A stretch of DNA of 33,176 bases. Source: Paenirhizobium selenitireducens ATCC BAA-1503 (GTDB lineage: Bacteria > Pseudomonadota > Alphaproteobacteria > Rhizobiales > Rhizobiaceae). Of the stretch, positions 13,853 to 21,432 are shown one piece after another. The stretch covers positions 1-33,176 of the forward strand of contig NZ_JAEG01000023.1 of assembly GCF_000518785.1 (NCBI RefSeq). The letters run 5' to 3'. Position numbers and translations under genes: made by a program. The notes under the pieces are model-generated. The model had not been told where the DNA came from. It worked only from the letters and a program-made list of their open reading frames with translations, and did not search any database. Position 1 is the first letter of the stretch. Each line of letters opens with the position of its first letter.

Positions 13853-14236
13853 ATGGCAAGGACAAAAGCCGACACGCAGCCCCGTGCCAAGGGCGGAAGC
13901 GCCATCAAGGCCGGCTTTGCGGCCAAGGGACAAGCCCTTGGCGGCAGTTTTTCAACAACCTCCAAGCTGAAGAAAGCCGGGGGGTCCTTAGTGCTCACTG
14001 TACCGGCCGCCGCCCGCAACATGCTGGGTCTCACCGAAGGCCAGGAAATGATCGTTTCGGTGAATGGACGGCAAGTTATCGCAGAGCCGGCACCGACTGC
14101 CCAACAGACAGTGAAGGTCCGCAAACCAAAATACACGCTTGATGAGTTGCTGGAAGGGTACGATGCCAACGCACCGCTCTCGGCCGAGGAACGTGCGTGG
14201 ATCGACGCGCCAGCGGTAGGAAGTGAAGCTTGGTAA
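13853..14236 (+). CDS. PemI/MazE-type antitoxin
   Basis: The protein is 127 aa. An Ala/Lys-rich, probably flexible N terminus leads into an AbrB/MazE-like swapped-hairpin DNA-binding domain at about 38-78 (GGSLVLTVPAAARNMLGLTEGQEMIVSVNGRQVI). A C-terminal segment, KPKYTLDELLEGYDANAPLSAEER, would wrap the toxin; TLDELL is typical of this partner class. The ATG at 13853 is chosen for AAGAGG 9 nt upstream; an earlier ATG at 13826 would add nine residues. The 3' end overlaps the toxin start by 7 nt. The complex probably represses its own promoter. Confidence 0.82.
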   Translation: MARTKADTQPRAKGGSAIKAGFAAKGQALGGSFSTTSKLKKAGGSLVLTVPAAARNMLGLTEGQEMIVSVNGRQVIAEPAPTAQQTVKVRKPKYTLDELLEGYDANAPLSAEERAWIDAPAVGSEAW

Positions 14237-14613
14237 GACCCAATATTCCTGCCCAAGGCGAAATCTGGTGGCTAGACATGCAGCCCTCTTCTGGCAAAGA
14301 GCAACGCGGACGCCATGCCGGCCTAGTGCTGTCGGCCTTCAAGTTCAACATGACCACCGGATTCGCATTCATTGCGCCGATCACCACCACCGGAAACGCC
14401 TCCCGCATTAACGGCTTCGCGGTCCCATTGACAGGCGCTGGAACGGGCGCCACGGGCGTGGTTCAGGTTGATCAGGTGAAGTCGATGGACTGGCGCAATC
14501 GCAACGCGGAAAAATCCAAAGACATCATTCCGGATGAAATCATGGTGGAGGTCCTGGAACGGTTCGCGCCGATCTTCGGTCTTGTCTTTGCAGTGCCGGA
14601 CGAGGAGGCGTAG
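14230..14613 (+). CDS. PemK/MazF-type endoribonuclease toxin
   Basis: The protein is 127 aa and cleaves mRNA at short sequence motifs in MazF-family fashion. The order of elements fits the family: IPAQGEIWWLDMQPSSGKEQRGRHAGLVLS (6-35) with the key GKEQRGRHA loop, then FAFIAPITTTG, GVVQVDQVKSMDWR (77-90), where D is conserved, and EVLERFAPIFGL. The start is a TTG at 14230-14232, with AGGAAG a few bases before it; no ATG is available at the right place. The weak start may lower toxin output relative to antitoxin. Confidence 0.87.
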   Translation: MVRPNIPAQGEIWWLDMQPSSGKEQRGRHAGLVLSAFKFNMTTGFAFIAPITTTGNASRINGFAVPLTGAGTGATGVVQVDQVKSMDWRNRNAEKSKDIIPDEIMVEVLERFAPIFGLVFAVPDEEA

Positions 14614-14749
14614 CTTTCGCACGGTAGCGTTGGATTGCAGTCTCACTGCACACCGCCGCCGGTGTGTATGCGCACGCTTCAAGGCAATTCCTTGCGGCCA
14701 CACACATCAGCCACGCATATCCACTCACCCCTGTTCCGCCATGAACCCA

Positions 14750-15245
14750 TCAAAAATATCCGCCAAGCGCGTCATACGCGTCGAGCGGCAAAACATGCGC
14801 GACATACTGGTCCGGCCGGACCACGACCAGGCAGCCACGCTCCCGGTCGATGCCGCGCAGGTCGAAGATGTCGGGGCCGGCGGTCAGGTCGGGGCAGAAC
14901 ATCTTCTCGTAGTCGGTCAGGCCGTAGCGGCCCTTGGCGGGCTTCAGGAGCGCCGGCATGGCGTCGAGCGAAAGCGCGCGGTGGTCCTGCTGGAAGATGG
15001 CGCGCAGGTCGATGAAGGAGTCGATGCCGGCGCCGGCCAAGCGTGATGGGGCCGGCGCGCTGCTCGGCAATGCGAATGCTGATGCCGGGAAAGGCTCAAA
15101 GCTGGGCGGCGAGCGTCAGCCCGGCCGGCCCGGAGCCGACGATCAGCACGTCGCCCTCGCCGGCGGGCGCGGCGTTGCCAGCGTTCTCAAGCGGCTCGGC
15201 GATCGCCGGATCGCCCGTGCGGAATCCGTCTTGATGAAATTGCAT
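14750..15245 (-). pseudogene. Decayed FAD-dependent aromatic monooxygenase (phenol 2-monooxygenase-like)
   Basis: The 5' part reads MQFHQDGFRTGDPAIAEPL, then GEGDVLIVGSGPAG, the FAD-binding GxGxxG. A missing base at about 15120 shifts the frame. The next frame gives LTLAAQL, a stop, and AFPGISIRIAEQRAGPITL. Roughly 450 residues are then missing, and the sequence resumes with the C-terminal thioredoxin-like domain of these enzymes (SFIDLRAIFQQDHRALSLDA, KGRYGLTDYEKMFCPDL, VVRPDQYVAHVLPLDA). The family normally has 600 or more residues; only about 140 remain. The gene therefore carries a frameshift, a stop and a large internal deletion and is dead. Confidence 0.88.
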
Positions 15246-15386
15246 GATGCCCCCCCAAAGGCGGGCAACCGGCCTTCACGACCCTTGGCATCGGCGCGTC
15301 GAACCGCCCTCCCGGCGGATCGGAGAATTTCGTGAGCATCCTTCTTATTGTGATCTGTCAGTCGGTCGGATCGCTCCGCCCGGCCC

Positions 15387-16022
15387 CTACCAGCGGAGAA
15401 AGCGGCGGCCGGTGGCGTAGCCGACGGCAATGACGAACGTGACGGCGAGCGTATACCAGGCGACGCCGAAAAGCGGGCTGTCGTCCGGGCAATGCCAGGC
15501 GTAGAGCGCCGCCCCGATCGCGCCCGCGGCAAGGCCTGCGGCGGCCCCCGCCAAACCCGGATTCTCCGGCGCGCCATTGCGCAGGGCCGCAAGGAAGCCG
15601 GCAAGCGGTGCAAGCGACAGAACCGGAATGAAGAACAGGCAGAAGGCGGCGTTCCGTCCGATGAGCCTTGCCGCCCAGGCGTCCTGCGGCACGACCACGA
15701 GCTCGACCCCGACCGCCACGACCATGAGCGCAAGCGGCAGGAGAAGCGCCAGCGCCCAGGGCCTGATCGGAACACCCGGCTTGCCGATCCGCGCAACGAG
15801 GCCGAAGGCCGCAATGGCAAGCACGAGCGTCATGCCGATCTTGAAGGCGACGCGCACGGTCCCGATGGCGCTTGCCAGATCGTCGCGCAGCCCGACGGTA
15901 ACCAGCAGCAGCACGGCCGATGCGACAATGCCGGCGGCGAGCGCCAGTGCCAGCGCGCGCCCGAGGCGCATGCGCACCGGCGCGTCCTGCGACAGCAGCC
16001 TGATCAACTCGTCGGTCTTCAC
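15387..16022 (-). CDS. nrsF: NrsF-like membrane anti-sigma factor (DUF1109)
   Basis: The protein is 211 aa with six predicted membrane helices (about 23-45, 55-78, 88-111, 122-146, 155-176 and 186-205). It starts with the cytoplasmic segment MKTDELIRLLSQDAPVR seen in DUF1109/NrsF proteins, which hold the partner ECF sigma at the membrane. Cys128 (NAAFCLFF) and Cys178 (AWHCPDD) match the two-cysteine pattern needed for signal sensing in Caulobacter NrsF, as I recall it. The start codon overlaps the sigma gene stop in an ATGA, so the pair is coupled. The genes across the divergent promoter make copper peptides, so copper or oxidative stress is the likely signal. Confidence 0.9.
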   Translation of the reverse strand: MKTDELIRLLSQDAPVRMRLGRALALALAAGIVASAVLLLVTVGLRDDLASAIGTVRVAFKIGMTLVLAIAAFGLVARIGKPGVPIRPWALALLLPLALMVVAVGVELVVVPQDAWAARLIGRNAAFCLFFIPVLSLAPLAGFLAALRNGAPENPGLAGAAAGLAAGAIGAALYAWHCPDDSPLFGVAWYTLAVTFVIAVGYATGRRFLRW

Positions 16023-16573
16023 GTCTCGCTCCGATACAGGGCGGCCAGGGATTTCAACGCCCGGTGCAGCGCCACCCGCACCGCACCTTCGCTCATCTTC
16101 AATCGCGCCGCCGTCTCGCCGACACCCGCCCCGTTCAGCGAGATGGACCGGACGATGTCGCGCTGTGGGTCCTTCAGCCGCGCGAGCAGCGTCTCGACGT
16201 CCATCCGGTCGGTCGCGTCCGTGCGCTCGGCGGCGGCCAGCGTTTCCATCACGTCCTCGATCGGCACGCTGACATGGCGGCCCCGGCGCCTCAGGCTGTC
16301 GATCAGCTTGTGGCGCACGATGGTCGACAGCCAGGGGCCGATCGGCCGCGCCGTATCCCAGGTGCCGCGCTTCAGGTGTACGGCGATCAGCACTTCCTGC
16401 ACGATGTCCTCGGCCTCGCCGGCGGGTGCGCCGAACTGTTCGCAGCGGCGCCGCGCCATGGTGCGCAGGTGCGGTGTGACGGCGGAGAGGAAACGCTCGT
16501 AGGCCTGCGCGTCGCCGTCAAGCGCGCCGCGCATCCAGTCTGCCCACTCGCTTTCCCGCTTCGCCTGCCTCAC
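16019..16573 (-). CDS. sigF: SigF-like ECF RNA polymerase sigma factor
   Basis: The protein is 184 aa, the standard ECF length. Region 2 shows YERFLSAVTPHLRTMARRRC and EDIVQEVLIAVHLKRGTWD, followed by the core-binding PIGPWLSTIVRHKLIDSLRR. Region 4 shows LKDPQRDIVRSISLNGAGVGETAARL and SEGAVRVALHRAL, the -35 recognition helix. The GTG at 16571-16573 is preferred; it lies only about 3 nt after the transcription start predicted from the ECF promoter at 16583-16608, so the mRNA may be almost leaderless. An ATG at 16532-16534 is the alternative but would cut into region 1/2. Divergent from the bufferin operon and presumably its activator. Confidence 0.92.
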   Translation of the reverse strand: MRQAKRESEWADWMRGALDGDAQAYERFLSAVTPHLRTMARRRCEQFGAPAGEAEDIVQEVLIAVHLKRGTWDTARPIGPWLSTIVRHKLIDSLRRRGRHVSVPIEDVMETLAAAERTDATDRMDVETLLARLKDPQRDIVRSISLNGAGVGETAARLKMSEGAVRVALHRALKSLAALYRSET

Positions 16574-16582
16574 AACACCCTC

Positions 16583-16608
16583 TACGTCGCCACACACGTT
16601 TTTGTTAC
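16583..16608 (-). promoter_or_regulatory. Autoregulatory ECF (SigF) promoter
   Basis: On the minus strand GTAACA (16608-16603), a 16-bp spacer and CGTA (16586-16583). The layout is the same as in the divergent bufferin promoter. Confidence 0.75.
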
Positions 16609-16722
16609 CGGCGTTGTGCGTCACCCCTGAATTTTCAGCCAAGCCACGGAAATGGCTCGGCATTTTTTCCGATCCTCGACCGCTGCCCGGACCCGCGGCG
16701 CGAAAAAACGGCGAGAGGCCGC

Positions 16723-16748
16723 GTAACGTTTCCTCGCCCCGGCCCGTA
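16723..16748 (+). promoter_or_regulatory. ECF (SigF) promoter of the bufferin operon
   Basis: GTAACG (16723-16728), a 16-bp spacer and CGTA (16745-16748). It shares motif and spacing with the sigF promoter 115 bp away on the other strand. A 5' leader hairpin CAGGCC/GGCCTG (16761-16778) follows. Confidence 0.75.
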
Positions 16749-16800
16749 GCTCCCGATGTCCAGGCCAATTTCGGCCTGCCACTCCAAGGGAGAACCGATC

Positions 16801-17073
16801 ATGAAAAACAGCTTCGTCACTCTGGCGCTCGCCGGCTCGCTCGCCACCGCGCTCGCCTCCGTCGCCATGCCCGCCGCTGCCCAGGATGCCGCCAAGGAAA
16901 AGTGCTACGGCGTCGCGATGAAGGGCCAGAACGACTGTGCCGCCGGCAAGCACGACTGCGCCGGCAAGGCGACCATGGACTATGACAAGCAGTCCTTCAA
17001 GCTCGTGCCCGCCGGCACCTGCGCAACGATGATGGCGCCCGACGGCAGCCACGGCATGCTGACCCCGGCCTGA
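16801..17073 (+). CDS. bufA1: BufA-type copper-binding bufferin precursor (DUF2282), copy 1
   Basis: The protein is 90 aa. A signal peptide (about 1-28, ending PAAAQDA) leads to a small four-Cys core: [13 protein letters not shown] (C35, C46), DCAG (C53) and VPAGTC (C74). DUF2282 peptides are precursors whose cysteines are modified by the DUF692 enzyme of the same operon and exported to sequester copper. In this copy the usual loop [10 protein letters not shown] is replaced by KHDCAGKA, two residues shorter, so the third Cys is shifted. The ATG at 16801 follows AAGGGAGAA. It is first in an operon under the SigF-type promoter and is followed by a close paralog. Confidence 0.92.
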   Translation: MKNSFVTLALAGSLATALASVAMPAAAQDAAKEKCYGVAMKGQNDCAAGKHDCAGKATMDYDKQSFKLVPAGTCATMMAPDGSHGMLTPA

Positions 17074-17115
17074 GCCCGGCCGCAAACCATCTCCATTCTC
17101 ATCTAAGGACAAGAC

Positions 17116-17406
17116 ATGACCAGAACCACCCATGCGCTCGCCGCCTCGCTCGCCACCGCACTCACCCTTGCCGCCGCCCTGCCGGGCGCGGCTGTCGCCC
17201 AGGATGCCACCAAGGAGAAATGCTACGGCGTGGCGATGAAGGGCCAGAACGACTGCGCCGCCGGCCCCGGCACGACCTGCGCCGGAACCTCCAAAATCGA
17301 CTACCAGAAGAATGCCTGGAAGCTCGTGCCGGCCGGCAGCTGCATGACGATGATGACGCCGGACGGCGCGCACGGCACGCTGGAGCCCGGCCCGGCACCG
17401 GCCTGA
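17116..17406 (+). CDS. bufA2: BufA-type bufferin precursor (DUF2282), copy 2
   Basis: The protein is 96 aa. The signal peptide ends AVAQDA (about 32). The core [19 protein letters not shown] plus [20 protein letters not shown] and AGSC places Cys at 36, 47, 55 and 76, which is the canonical DUF2282 pattern. It is 43 bp downstream of copy 1, and the two share the block [17 protein letters not shown], so they arose by duplication. The C terminus ends in PGPAPA. A very stable stem-loop follows before the modifying enzyme gene, which would favour more precursor than enzyme. Confidence 0.93.
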   Translation: MTRTTHALAASLATALTLAAALPGAAVAQDATKEKCYGVAMKGQNDCAAGPGTTCAGTSKIDYQKNAWKLVPAGSCMTMMTPDGAHGTLEPGPAPA

Positions 17407-17422
17407 GCGAGGCCGACCCCAA

Positions 17423-17452
17423 GGCGGCGGCGCGACGCTTCGCGCCGCCGCC
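17423..17452 (+). promoter_or_regulatory. Strong intercistronic stem-loop between bufA2 and bufB
   Basis: A perfect 13-bp stem (17423-17435 pairs with 17440-17452) with a 4-nt CGCT loop and no T-run after it. It is probably a partial terminator or an mRNA-protecting structure that lowers expression of the enzyme genes relative to the precursor genes. Confidence 0.8.
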
Positions 17453-17482
17453 TCCCTCCCCTCAAGCAATCGGAGAAGACGC

Positions 17483-18337
17483 ATGAAACCCTCCAGCCTC
17501 CCGCCCCGCGCCGGCGTCGGCTTCAAGCCCGAGCATTTCACCGCGATCGACGCCGCCCCGCAGCCGCTCGGCTTTTTCGAGGTGCATGCGGAAAACTACA
17601 TGGGCGCCGGCGGCCCGCCGCATGCGAAGCTGTCGCGCTTGCGCCAGGACTACGCCCTCTCGATCCACGGCGTCGGCCTGTCGATCGGCGCCATGCAGCC
17701 GCTCGACCGCGACCATCTCGCCCGGCTGAAAAGCCTGTGCGACCGCTACGAGCCGGAGAGTTTTTCCGAACACCTCGCCTGGTCGAGCCATGGCGAGGTC
17801 TTTCTCAACGACCTGTTGCCGCTGCCCTATACCGCAGCGACGCTTGCCCGCGTCGCCGAGCACATCGACACGGTGCAGGATCTGCTCAAACGGCAGATGT
17901 TGCTGGAAAACCCGGCGACCTATCTGACCTTCACGGAGAGCACGATCGAGGAGACCGATTTCCTCGCCGAACTGGTGCGCCTGACCGGCTGTGGCCTGCT
18001 GCTCGACGTCAACAATGTCTTCGTCGCCGCCACCAACCACAATCTCGACCCGCGCGCCTATCTGGCCCGCTTCCCGCTTGCCCATGTGCGCGAGATCCAT
18101 CTGAGCGGCCATTCGGAAACCGTCGACGATGCCGGCGCCACCCTGCTGATCGACAGCCACGACACGCCCGTCAAGGACCCGGTCTGGGCACTCTACGAAG
18201 AGGTGCTGGAGCGCACCGGGCCGGTCGCCAGCCTGATCGAATGGGACAATGACGTGCCGGACTGGCCGGTGCTGCTTTCCGAGGCGCGGGCGGCCGAGGC
18301 CCTGCTCGACGCCAGCGCCCGCCGCCGGGCCGCGTGA
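17483..18337 (+). CDS. bufB: BufB, DUF692 multinuclear non-heme iron oxidase (MNIO)
   Basis: The protein is 284 aa, full length for DUF692. MNIO enzymes use two or three iron ions to oxidise cysteines of partner peptides; in bufferins this gives thiooxazole-type groups. TIM-barrel motifs in order are [10 protein letters not shown] (10-19), [10 protein letters not shown] (31-40), [54 protein letters not shown] and IEWDNDVP. The His, Glu and Asp in these motifs are the expected iron ligands. The ATG at 17483 follows GGAGAAG. The bufC gene starts 8 nt after the stop, so the two are almost certainly co-translated. Confidence 0.95.
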   Translation: MKPSSLPPRAGVGFKPEHFTAIDAAPQPLGFFEVHAENYMGAGGPPHAKLSRLRQDYALSIHGVGLSIGAMQPLDRDHLARLKSLCDRYEPESFSEHLAWSSHGEVFLNDLLPLPYTAATLARVAEHIDTVQDLLKRQMLLENPATYLTFTESTIEETDFLAELVRLTGCGLLLDVNNVFVAATNHNLDPRAYLARFPLAHVREIHLSGHSETVDDAGATLLIDSHDTPVKDPVWALYEEVLERTGPVASLIEWDNDVPDWPVLLSEARAAEALLDASARRRAA

Positions 18338-18344
18338 GGGCGCC

Positions 18345-19211
18345 ATGACAACCGCCCTCACACCCGCCACGAAATCGGCAGCAAGGCCCACCACGCGATC
18401 CGAAGCGCCGGCCAACCCGGCCGCGCCCGGACACGCCTGCGCGCCCGCCGCCTTCCAGCCCAGTTTCGCCGCCTCGCTCGCCGATCCGGACCGCCCCGTG
18501 CCCGAGGGGCTGACGGCCTGGACGGGGAACCGTCCCCAGCGCCGCTTCGGCGTCTACCGCAACAATGTGCAGGTCGGGCTGACCGGCGCGCTTGCCGCGC
18601 GCTTTCCCGCGACGGAGGCGATCGTCGGGCCGGAATTCTTCAGCGCCATGGCGAGCGCCTTCGTCGCCGCCCATCCGCCGCGTTCGCCGCTGCTGCTGGC
18701 TTACGGCGACGATTTCGCCCGGTTCGTCGAAGGCTTCGAGCCGGCGGCGAAGCTTGCCTATCTGCCCGACGTCATCCGGCTCGAGGCGGCGCGCAGCCGC
18801 GCCTATCATTCCGCCGATGCCGAACCGCTCGCCGCCGCCGATCTCGCCGCCGTCCCCGCGGAACGGCTGGGCGATCTCGTACTCGAACCACATCCCTCGC
18901 TTGCTCTCCTGCGCTCGCCCCATCCCGTCGTCACCATCTGGGCGATGAATGCCGGTGAGCTGCCGCTTGCGCCAATCAGGGACCGGGCGGGCGAGGATGC
19001 GCTGATCGTGCGGCCGCACATGGGCGTGGAGGTGCACCGCCTGCCGCCCGGAGGGGCACAGTTCTTCACCGCCCTTTCCACCGGGCAGACGCTTGCCGAG
19101 GCGGTGCAGGCCGCCGTCGCGGATGCGCCGGCCTTCGACCTTGCCGCCAATCTCGCCGGGCTGATCATCACCGGCGCATTCGTTCAACTCGCTTTCCGGG
19201 AGGAAGCATGA
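18345..19211 (+). CDS. bufC: BufC, DUF2063 partner protein of the MNIO enzyme
   Basis: The protein is 288 aa. The DUF2063 domain starts at FQPSFAASLADPDRPVPEGL (about 38-57), followed by FGVYRNNVQVGLTGALAARFPATEAIVG. In MNIO systems this protein works with the DUF692 enzyme and is thought to recognise the precursor peptide. The old annotation as a DNA-binding protein is probably wrong for this operon. The N-terminal 37 residues are an Ala/Pro/Thr-rich extension. The middle and C-terminal parts (about 150-285) contain RPHMGVEVHRLPPGGAQFF. The stop overlaps the doxX start (ATGA). Confidence 0.92.
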   Translation: MTTALTPATKSAARPTTRSEAPANPAAPGHACAPAAFQPSFAASLADPDRPVPEGLTAWTGNRPQRRFGVYRNNVQVGLTGALAARFPATEAIVGPEFFSAMASAFVAAHPPRSPLLLAYGDDFARFVEGFEPAAKLAYLPDVIRLEAARSRAYHSADAEPLAAADLAAVPAERLGDLVLEPHPSLALLRSPHPVVTIWAMNAGELPLAPIRDRAGEDALIVRPHMGVEVHRLPPGGAQFFTALSTGQTLAEAVQAAVADAPAFDLAANLAGLIITGAFVQLAFREEA

Positions 19212-19801
19212 TGCCCCAGGAACTTGCCCCAAATTCCACGCCAGGACCGGCTTTGAGACCCGCCGTGTCACCCGCGATGACGCCTGCCGACACGACGGCA
19301 CGCGCGAGGCAGGCACCGGCGACCGGAGCCACGCCAATGGCGCTGTCCTCCACGAGGCACCCGGCCCTTCGGGTGATCGCCGGCGCGATCGGCCTTGCCA
19401 ACCGCATTCCCCACGACCTGATCGCGCTCGTCGCGCGCCTCTCGATCGCGGGGGTCTTCTTCCAGTCGGGCCAGACCAAGCTCGACGGCTGGAAGGTTTC
19501 CGACAGCGCGCTCTACCTGTTCGAGAACGAGTTCCGCCTGCCGCTTCTCTCCCCCTCGATCGCCGCCCATATGGCGACCATCGCCGAGCATCTCTTCCCC
19601 GCGCTGCTGGTGGTCGGCCTTGCCAGCCGGCTTTCGGCGGCGGCCCTTCTGATGATGACGCTGGTGATCCAGGTCTTCGTCTATCCCGGCGCCTGGCCGA
19701 CCCACGGCACCTGGGCCGCCTGTCTCATCCTCATCCTCGCCCGCGGCCCCGGCCGCGCCTCGCTCGACCACTGGCTCGCCGGGCTTTTCGGGCGGCGCTG
19801 A
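19208..19801 (+). CDS. DoxX family membrane protein of the bufferin operon
   Basis: The protein is 197 aa. After about 60 disordered, Ala/Pro/Thr-rich residues come four membrane segments typical of DoxX: LIALVARLSIAGVFFQSGQTKLDGW (about 71-95), AEHLFPALLVVGLAS, AAALLMMTLVIQVFVYP and WAACLILILARGPG. DoxX proteins sit at the end of most bufferin operons. Their task there is not settled; electron supply or membrane redox coupling is one idea. It starts at an ATG overlapping the bufC stop; a second ATG follows at once at 19211. The N-terminal extension is unusual for the family. Confidence 0.9.
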   Translation: MMPQELAPNSTPGPALRPAVSPAMTPADTTARARQAPATGATPMALSSTRHPALRVIAGAIGLANRIPHDLIALVARLSIAGVFFQSGQTKLDGWKVSDSALYLFENEFRLPLLSPSIAAHMATIAEHLFPALLVVGLASRLSAAALLMMTLVIQVFVYPGAWPTHGTWAACLILILARGPGRASLDHWLAGLFGRR

Positions 19802-19905
19802 AGGGCATGTAGAGGGGCTGGCGACACCTGCGCCTCGACAGCCCGGCGCCAGCTTTGGCCGATATACAGGGCATCCCAATTCTCCCCTGTCGCGAGGATA
19901 CTTGC

Positions 19906-20400
19906 GTGAACATCAATGCGCTAACCACTGGCTCCCTGGAAATCATCGCCTTCCGGCTGAACGACCAGTCCTTCTGCGTCAGGACGCGCTCGATCCGTGA
20001 GATCCGCGGCTGGGTGCCGGTGACGCCGATGCCGCACGCGCCCTATGAGGTGCTGGGCGTCATCAACCTGCGCGGCATGGTGATCCCGATCATCGATCTC
20101 GCCGCCAAGCTCGGCATGCAGGGCACCGAAGCCTCCGAGCGCAGCGCCATCATCGTCACCGATGTCAACGACATGACCATGGGCCTTTTGGTCGAGGGCG
20201 TCTCCGACATCCTGACCGTGCCCGCCGAAAGCCTCCAGCCGGTGCCGCACAATGCCGGACAGGCAACCCAGTTCATCGACGGCATCCTGGCCCACCAGGA
20301 CCAGATGATCTGCTTCCTCAACCTCGAGGAACTGTTCTCCGCCAACGGCCCGAGCGGTGGCGGCGGCGGTGGCGCCGGTCCCGGCTGGGAAGAGTTCTGA
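19906..20400 (+). CDS. cheW: Chemotaxis coupling protein CheW
   Basis: The protein is 164 aa, a single CheW domain that links chemoreceptors to the CheA kinase. Visible elements are EIIAFRLNDQSFCVRTRSIREIRGW (12-36), PYEVLGVINLRGMVIPIIDLAAKLGM (about 46-71), with the conserved N-LRG-PI-DL signature, and the C-terminal GILAHQDQMICFLNLEELF. A Gly-rich tail (SGGGGGGAGPGWEEF) is a little unusual. The GTG at 19906 is chosen for GAGGA 7 nt before it. No other chemotaxis gene is nearby, so this is an orphan cheW. It is not part of the bufferin operon, which ends 104 bp earlier. Confidence 0.93.
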   Translation: MNINALTTGSLEIIAFRLNDQSFCVRTRSIREIRGWVPVTPMPHAPYEVLGVINLRGMVIPIIDLAAKLGMQGTEASERSAIIVTDVNDMTMGLLVEGVSDILTVPAESLQPVPHNAGQATQFIDGILAHQDQMICFLNLEELFSANGPSGGGGGGAGPGWEEF

Positions 20401-20523
20401 GTTAACGCGCGCCCGGCCAACCGGTCGAAGTCCGCCCCTCCGCCTCCCGTGCATCTCCCCCATGAAAGGGAAGAATGGCATCTTGCATGCGCCGTGAGCA
20501 CCAGACGTCATGGCGTGCCTGAC

Positions 20524-20552
20524 TTGATTTTATATCTTTGAATATATATCTT
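20524..20552 (+). promoter_or_regulatory. Promoter/operator of higBA
   Basis: TTGATT (20524-20529), a 17-bp spacer and TATCTT (20547-20552). The element TATATCTT occurs twice (20531-20538 and 20545-20552), a likely antitoxin binding site. Confidence 0.55.
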
Positions 20553-20561
20553 GAGGCCCGG

Positions 20562-20912
20562 ATGACCTATACAGTGCGATTTCATCCCGATTTCGTTCCG
20601 GAATGGAAAGCGCTGCATATTGGGCTGAAGGAACTGGTCGGCGAAGTGCTTGACCATCTCGAAGATGACGGTCCCTTTCTCGGCCGCCCCGAGGTCGATA
20701 CGCTTTCCGGATCCAGTCATGCGAACATGAAGGAGATCCGGGTCAGGGTCGCAAAACAGGTCTGGCGCTTTGCCTTTGCCTTCGACCCCGCGCAAAGCGC
20801 CGTCATCCTGTGCGGCGGGGAAAAGCAGGGCAAGAACCAGGCCCTCTTCTACAAACAACTGGTCGCCAAGGCCGATGCCAGGTTTTCCGCCTGGCTGGAG
20901 GAGACGAAATGA
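20562..20912 (+). CDS. HigB-like RelE/ParE-family toxin
   Basis: The protein is 116 aa. It resembles the phage-derived Gp49/HigB branch of RelE-type ribosome-dependent mRNases. Segments are TYTVRFHPDFVPEWKAL (2-18), LSGSSHANMKEIRVRVAKQVWRFAFAFDPAQSAVILCGGEKQGKNQ (about 54-99) and the C-terminal ADARFSAWLEE. The run of R/K in the beta-sheet and the GGEKQGKNQ loop are typical. The ATG at 20562 has GAGG at -10. The toxin comes first and the antitoxin second, with an ATGA overlap, as usual for HigBA. Confidence 0.87.
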   Translation: MTYTVRFHPDFVPEWKALHIGLKELVGEVLDHLEDDGPFLGRPEVDTLSGSSHANMKEIRVRVAKQVWRFAFAFDPAQSAVILCGGEKQGKNQALFYKQLVAKADARFSAWLEETK

Positions 20913-21238
20913 GTACCGAGTGGAAAGACCTTCGCGCCGAACTTCCAGAAGAGGTGCGCGACCGGCTCGACGCCAAGCGCCGCGAACGGCGGCTCGGCAA
21001 GGCTCTCGCCGAGGTGCGCAAGACGATGCAGGCCACCCAGCAGGACGTCGCCAGCCGCGCCGGGATGACGCAGAACACCGTATCGAAGATCGAGAATGCC
21101 GATGATGTGTTGCTCTCTTCGGTGGTGCGCTACATGCACTCCATCGGCGGTGGGGTCGAACTGGTTCTGAAAACGCCCGACGGCAAAGCCACGCGTGTCG
21201 ATTTCGATCCGGACATCCATGTGACACAGGGCAGCTGA
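20909..21238 (+). CDS. HigA-like XRE-family antitoxin
   Basis: The protein is 109 aa. An N-terminal helix region (DLRAELPEEVRDRLDAKRRERRLGKALAEVR) precedes the XRE helix-turn-helix TQQDVASRAGMTQNTVSKIEN (about 43-63). A C-terminal strand follows, GGGVELVLKTPDGKATRVDF. The ATG overlaps the toxin stop. It neutralises the toxin and should repress the AT-rich promoter at 20524-20552. Confidence 0.88.
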   Translation: MSTEWKDLRAELPEEVRDRLDAKRRERRLGKALAEVRKTMQATQQDVASRAGMTQNTVSKIENADDVLLSSVVRYMHSIGGGVELVLKTPDGKATRVDFDPDIHVTQGS

Positions 21239-21255
21239 CGAGCGGAGCAAGCCCG

Positions 21256-21299
21256 CCCCCCTCTGCCCTGCCGGGCATCTCCCCCACAAGGGGGGAGAT
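21256..21299 (-). repeat. Family II hairpin repeat, copy 3
   Basis: The small hairpin is TGCCC/GGGCA, followed by CTCCCCC/GGGGGAG. It is inverted relative to copy 4. Confidence 0.75.
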
Positions 21300-21432
21300 C
21301 GGCGTGCCGCCGGCGCCCGGCATTTCGCATCGGTTTTGGAAACCAGACAGCAACAGGCTGGCGGGCGCGTTAGGCGATCATCCACCACCATACTCGACAT
21401 CAGATCCGAATCGGCAGGCCGGCCCCGGTCCG

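Noticed and set aside
18345..19211. BufC as a DNA-binding regulator
   Set aside because: DUF2063 was once annotated that way, but its position with a DUF692 enzyme and DUF2282 peptides points to a peptide-modification partner.
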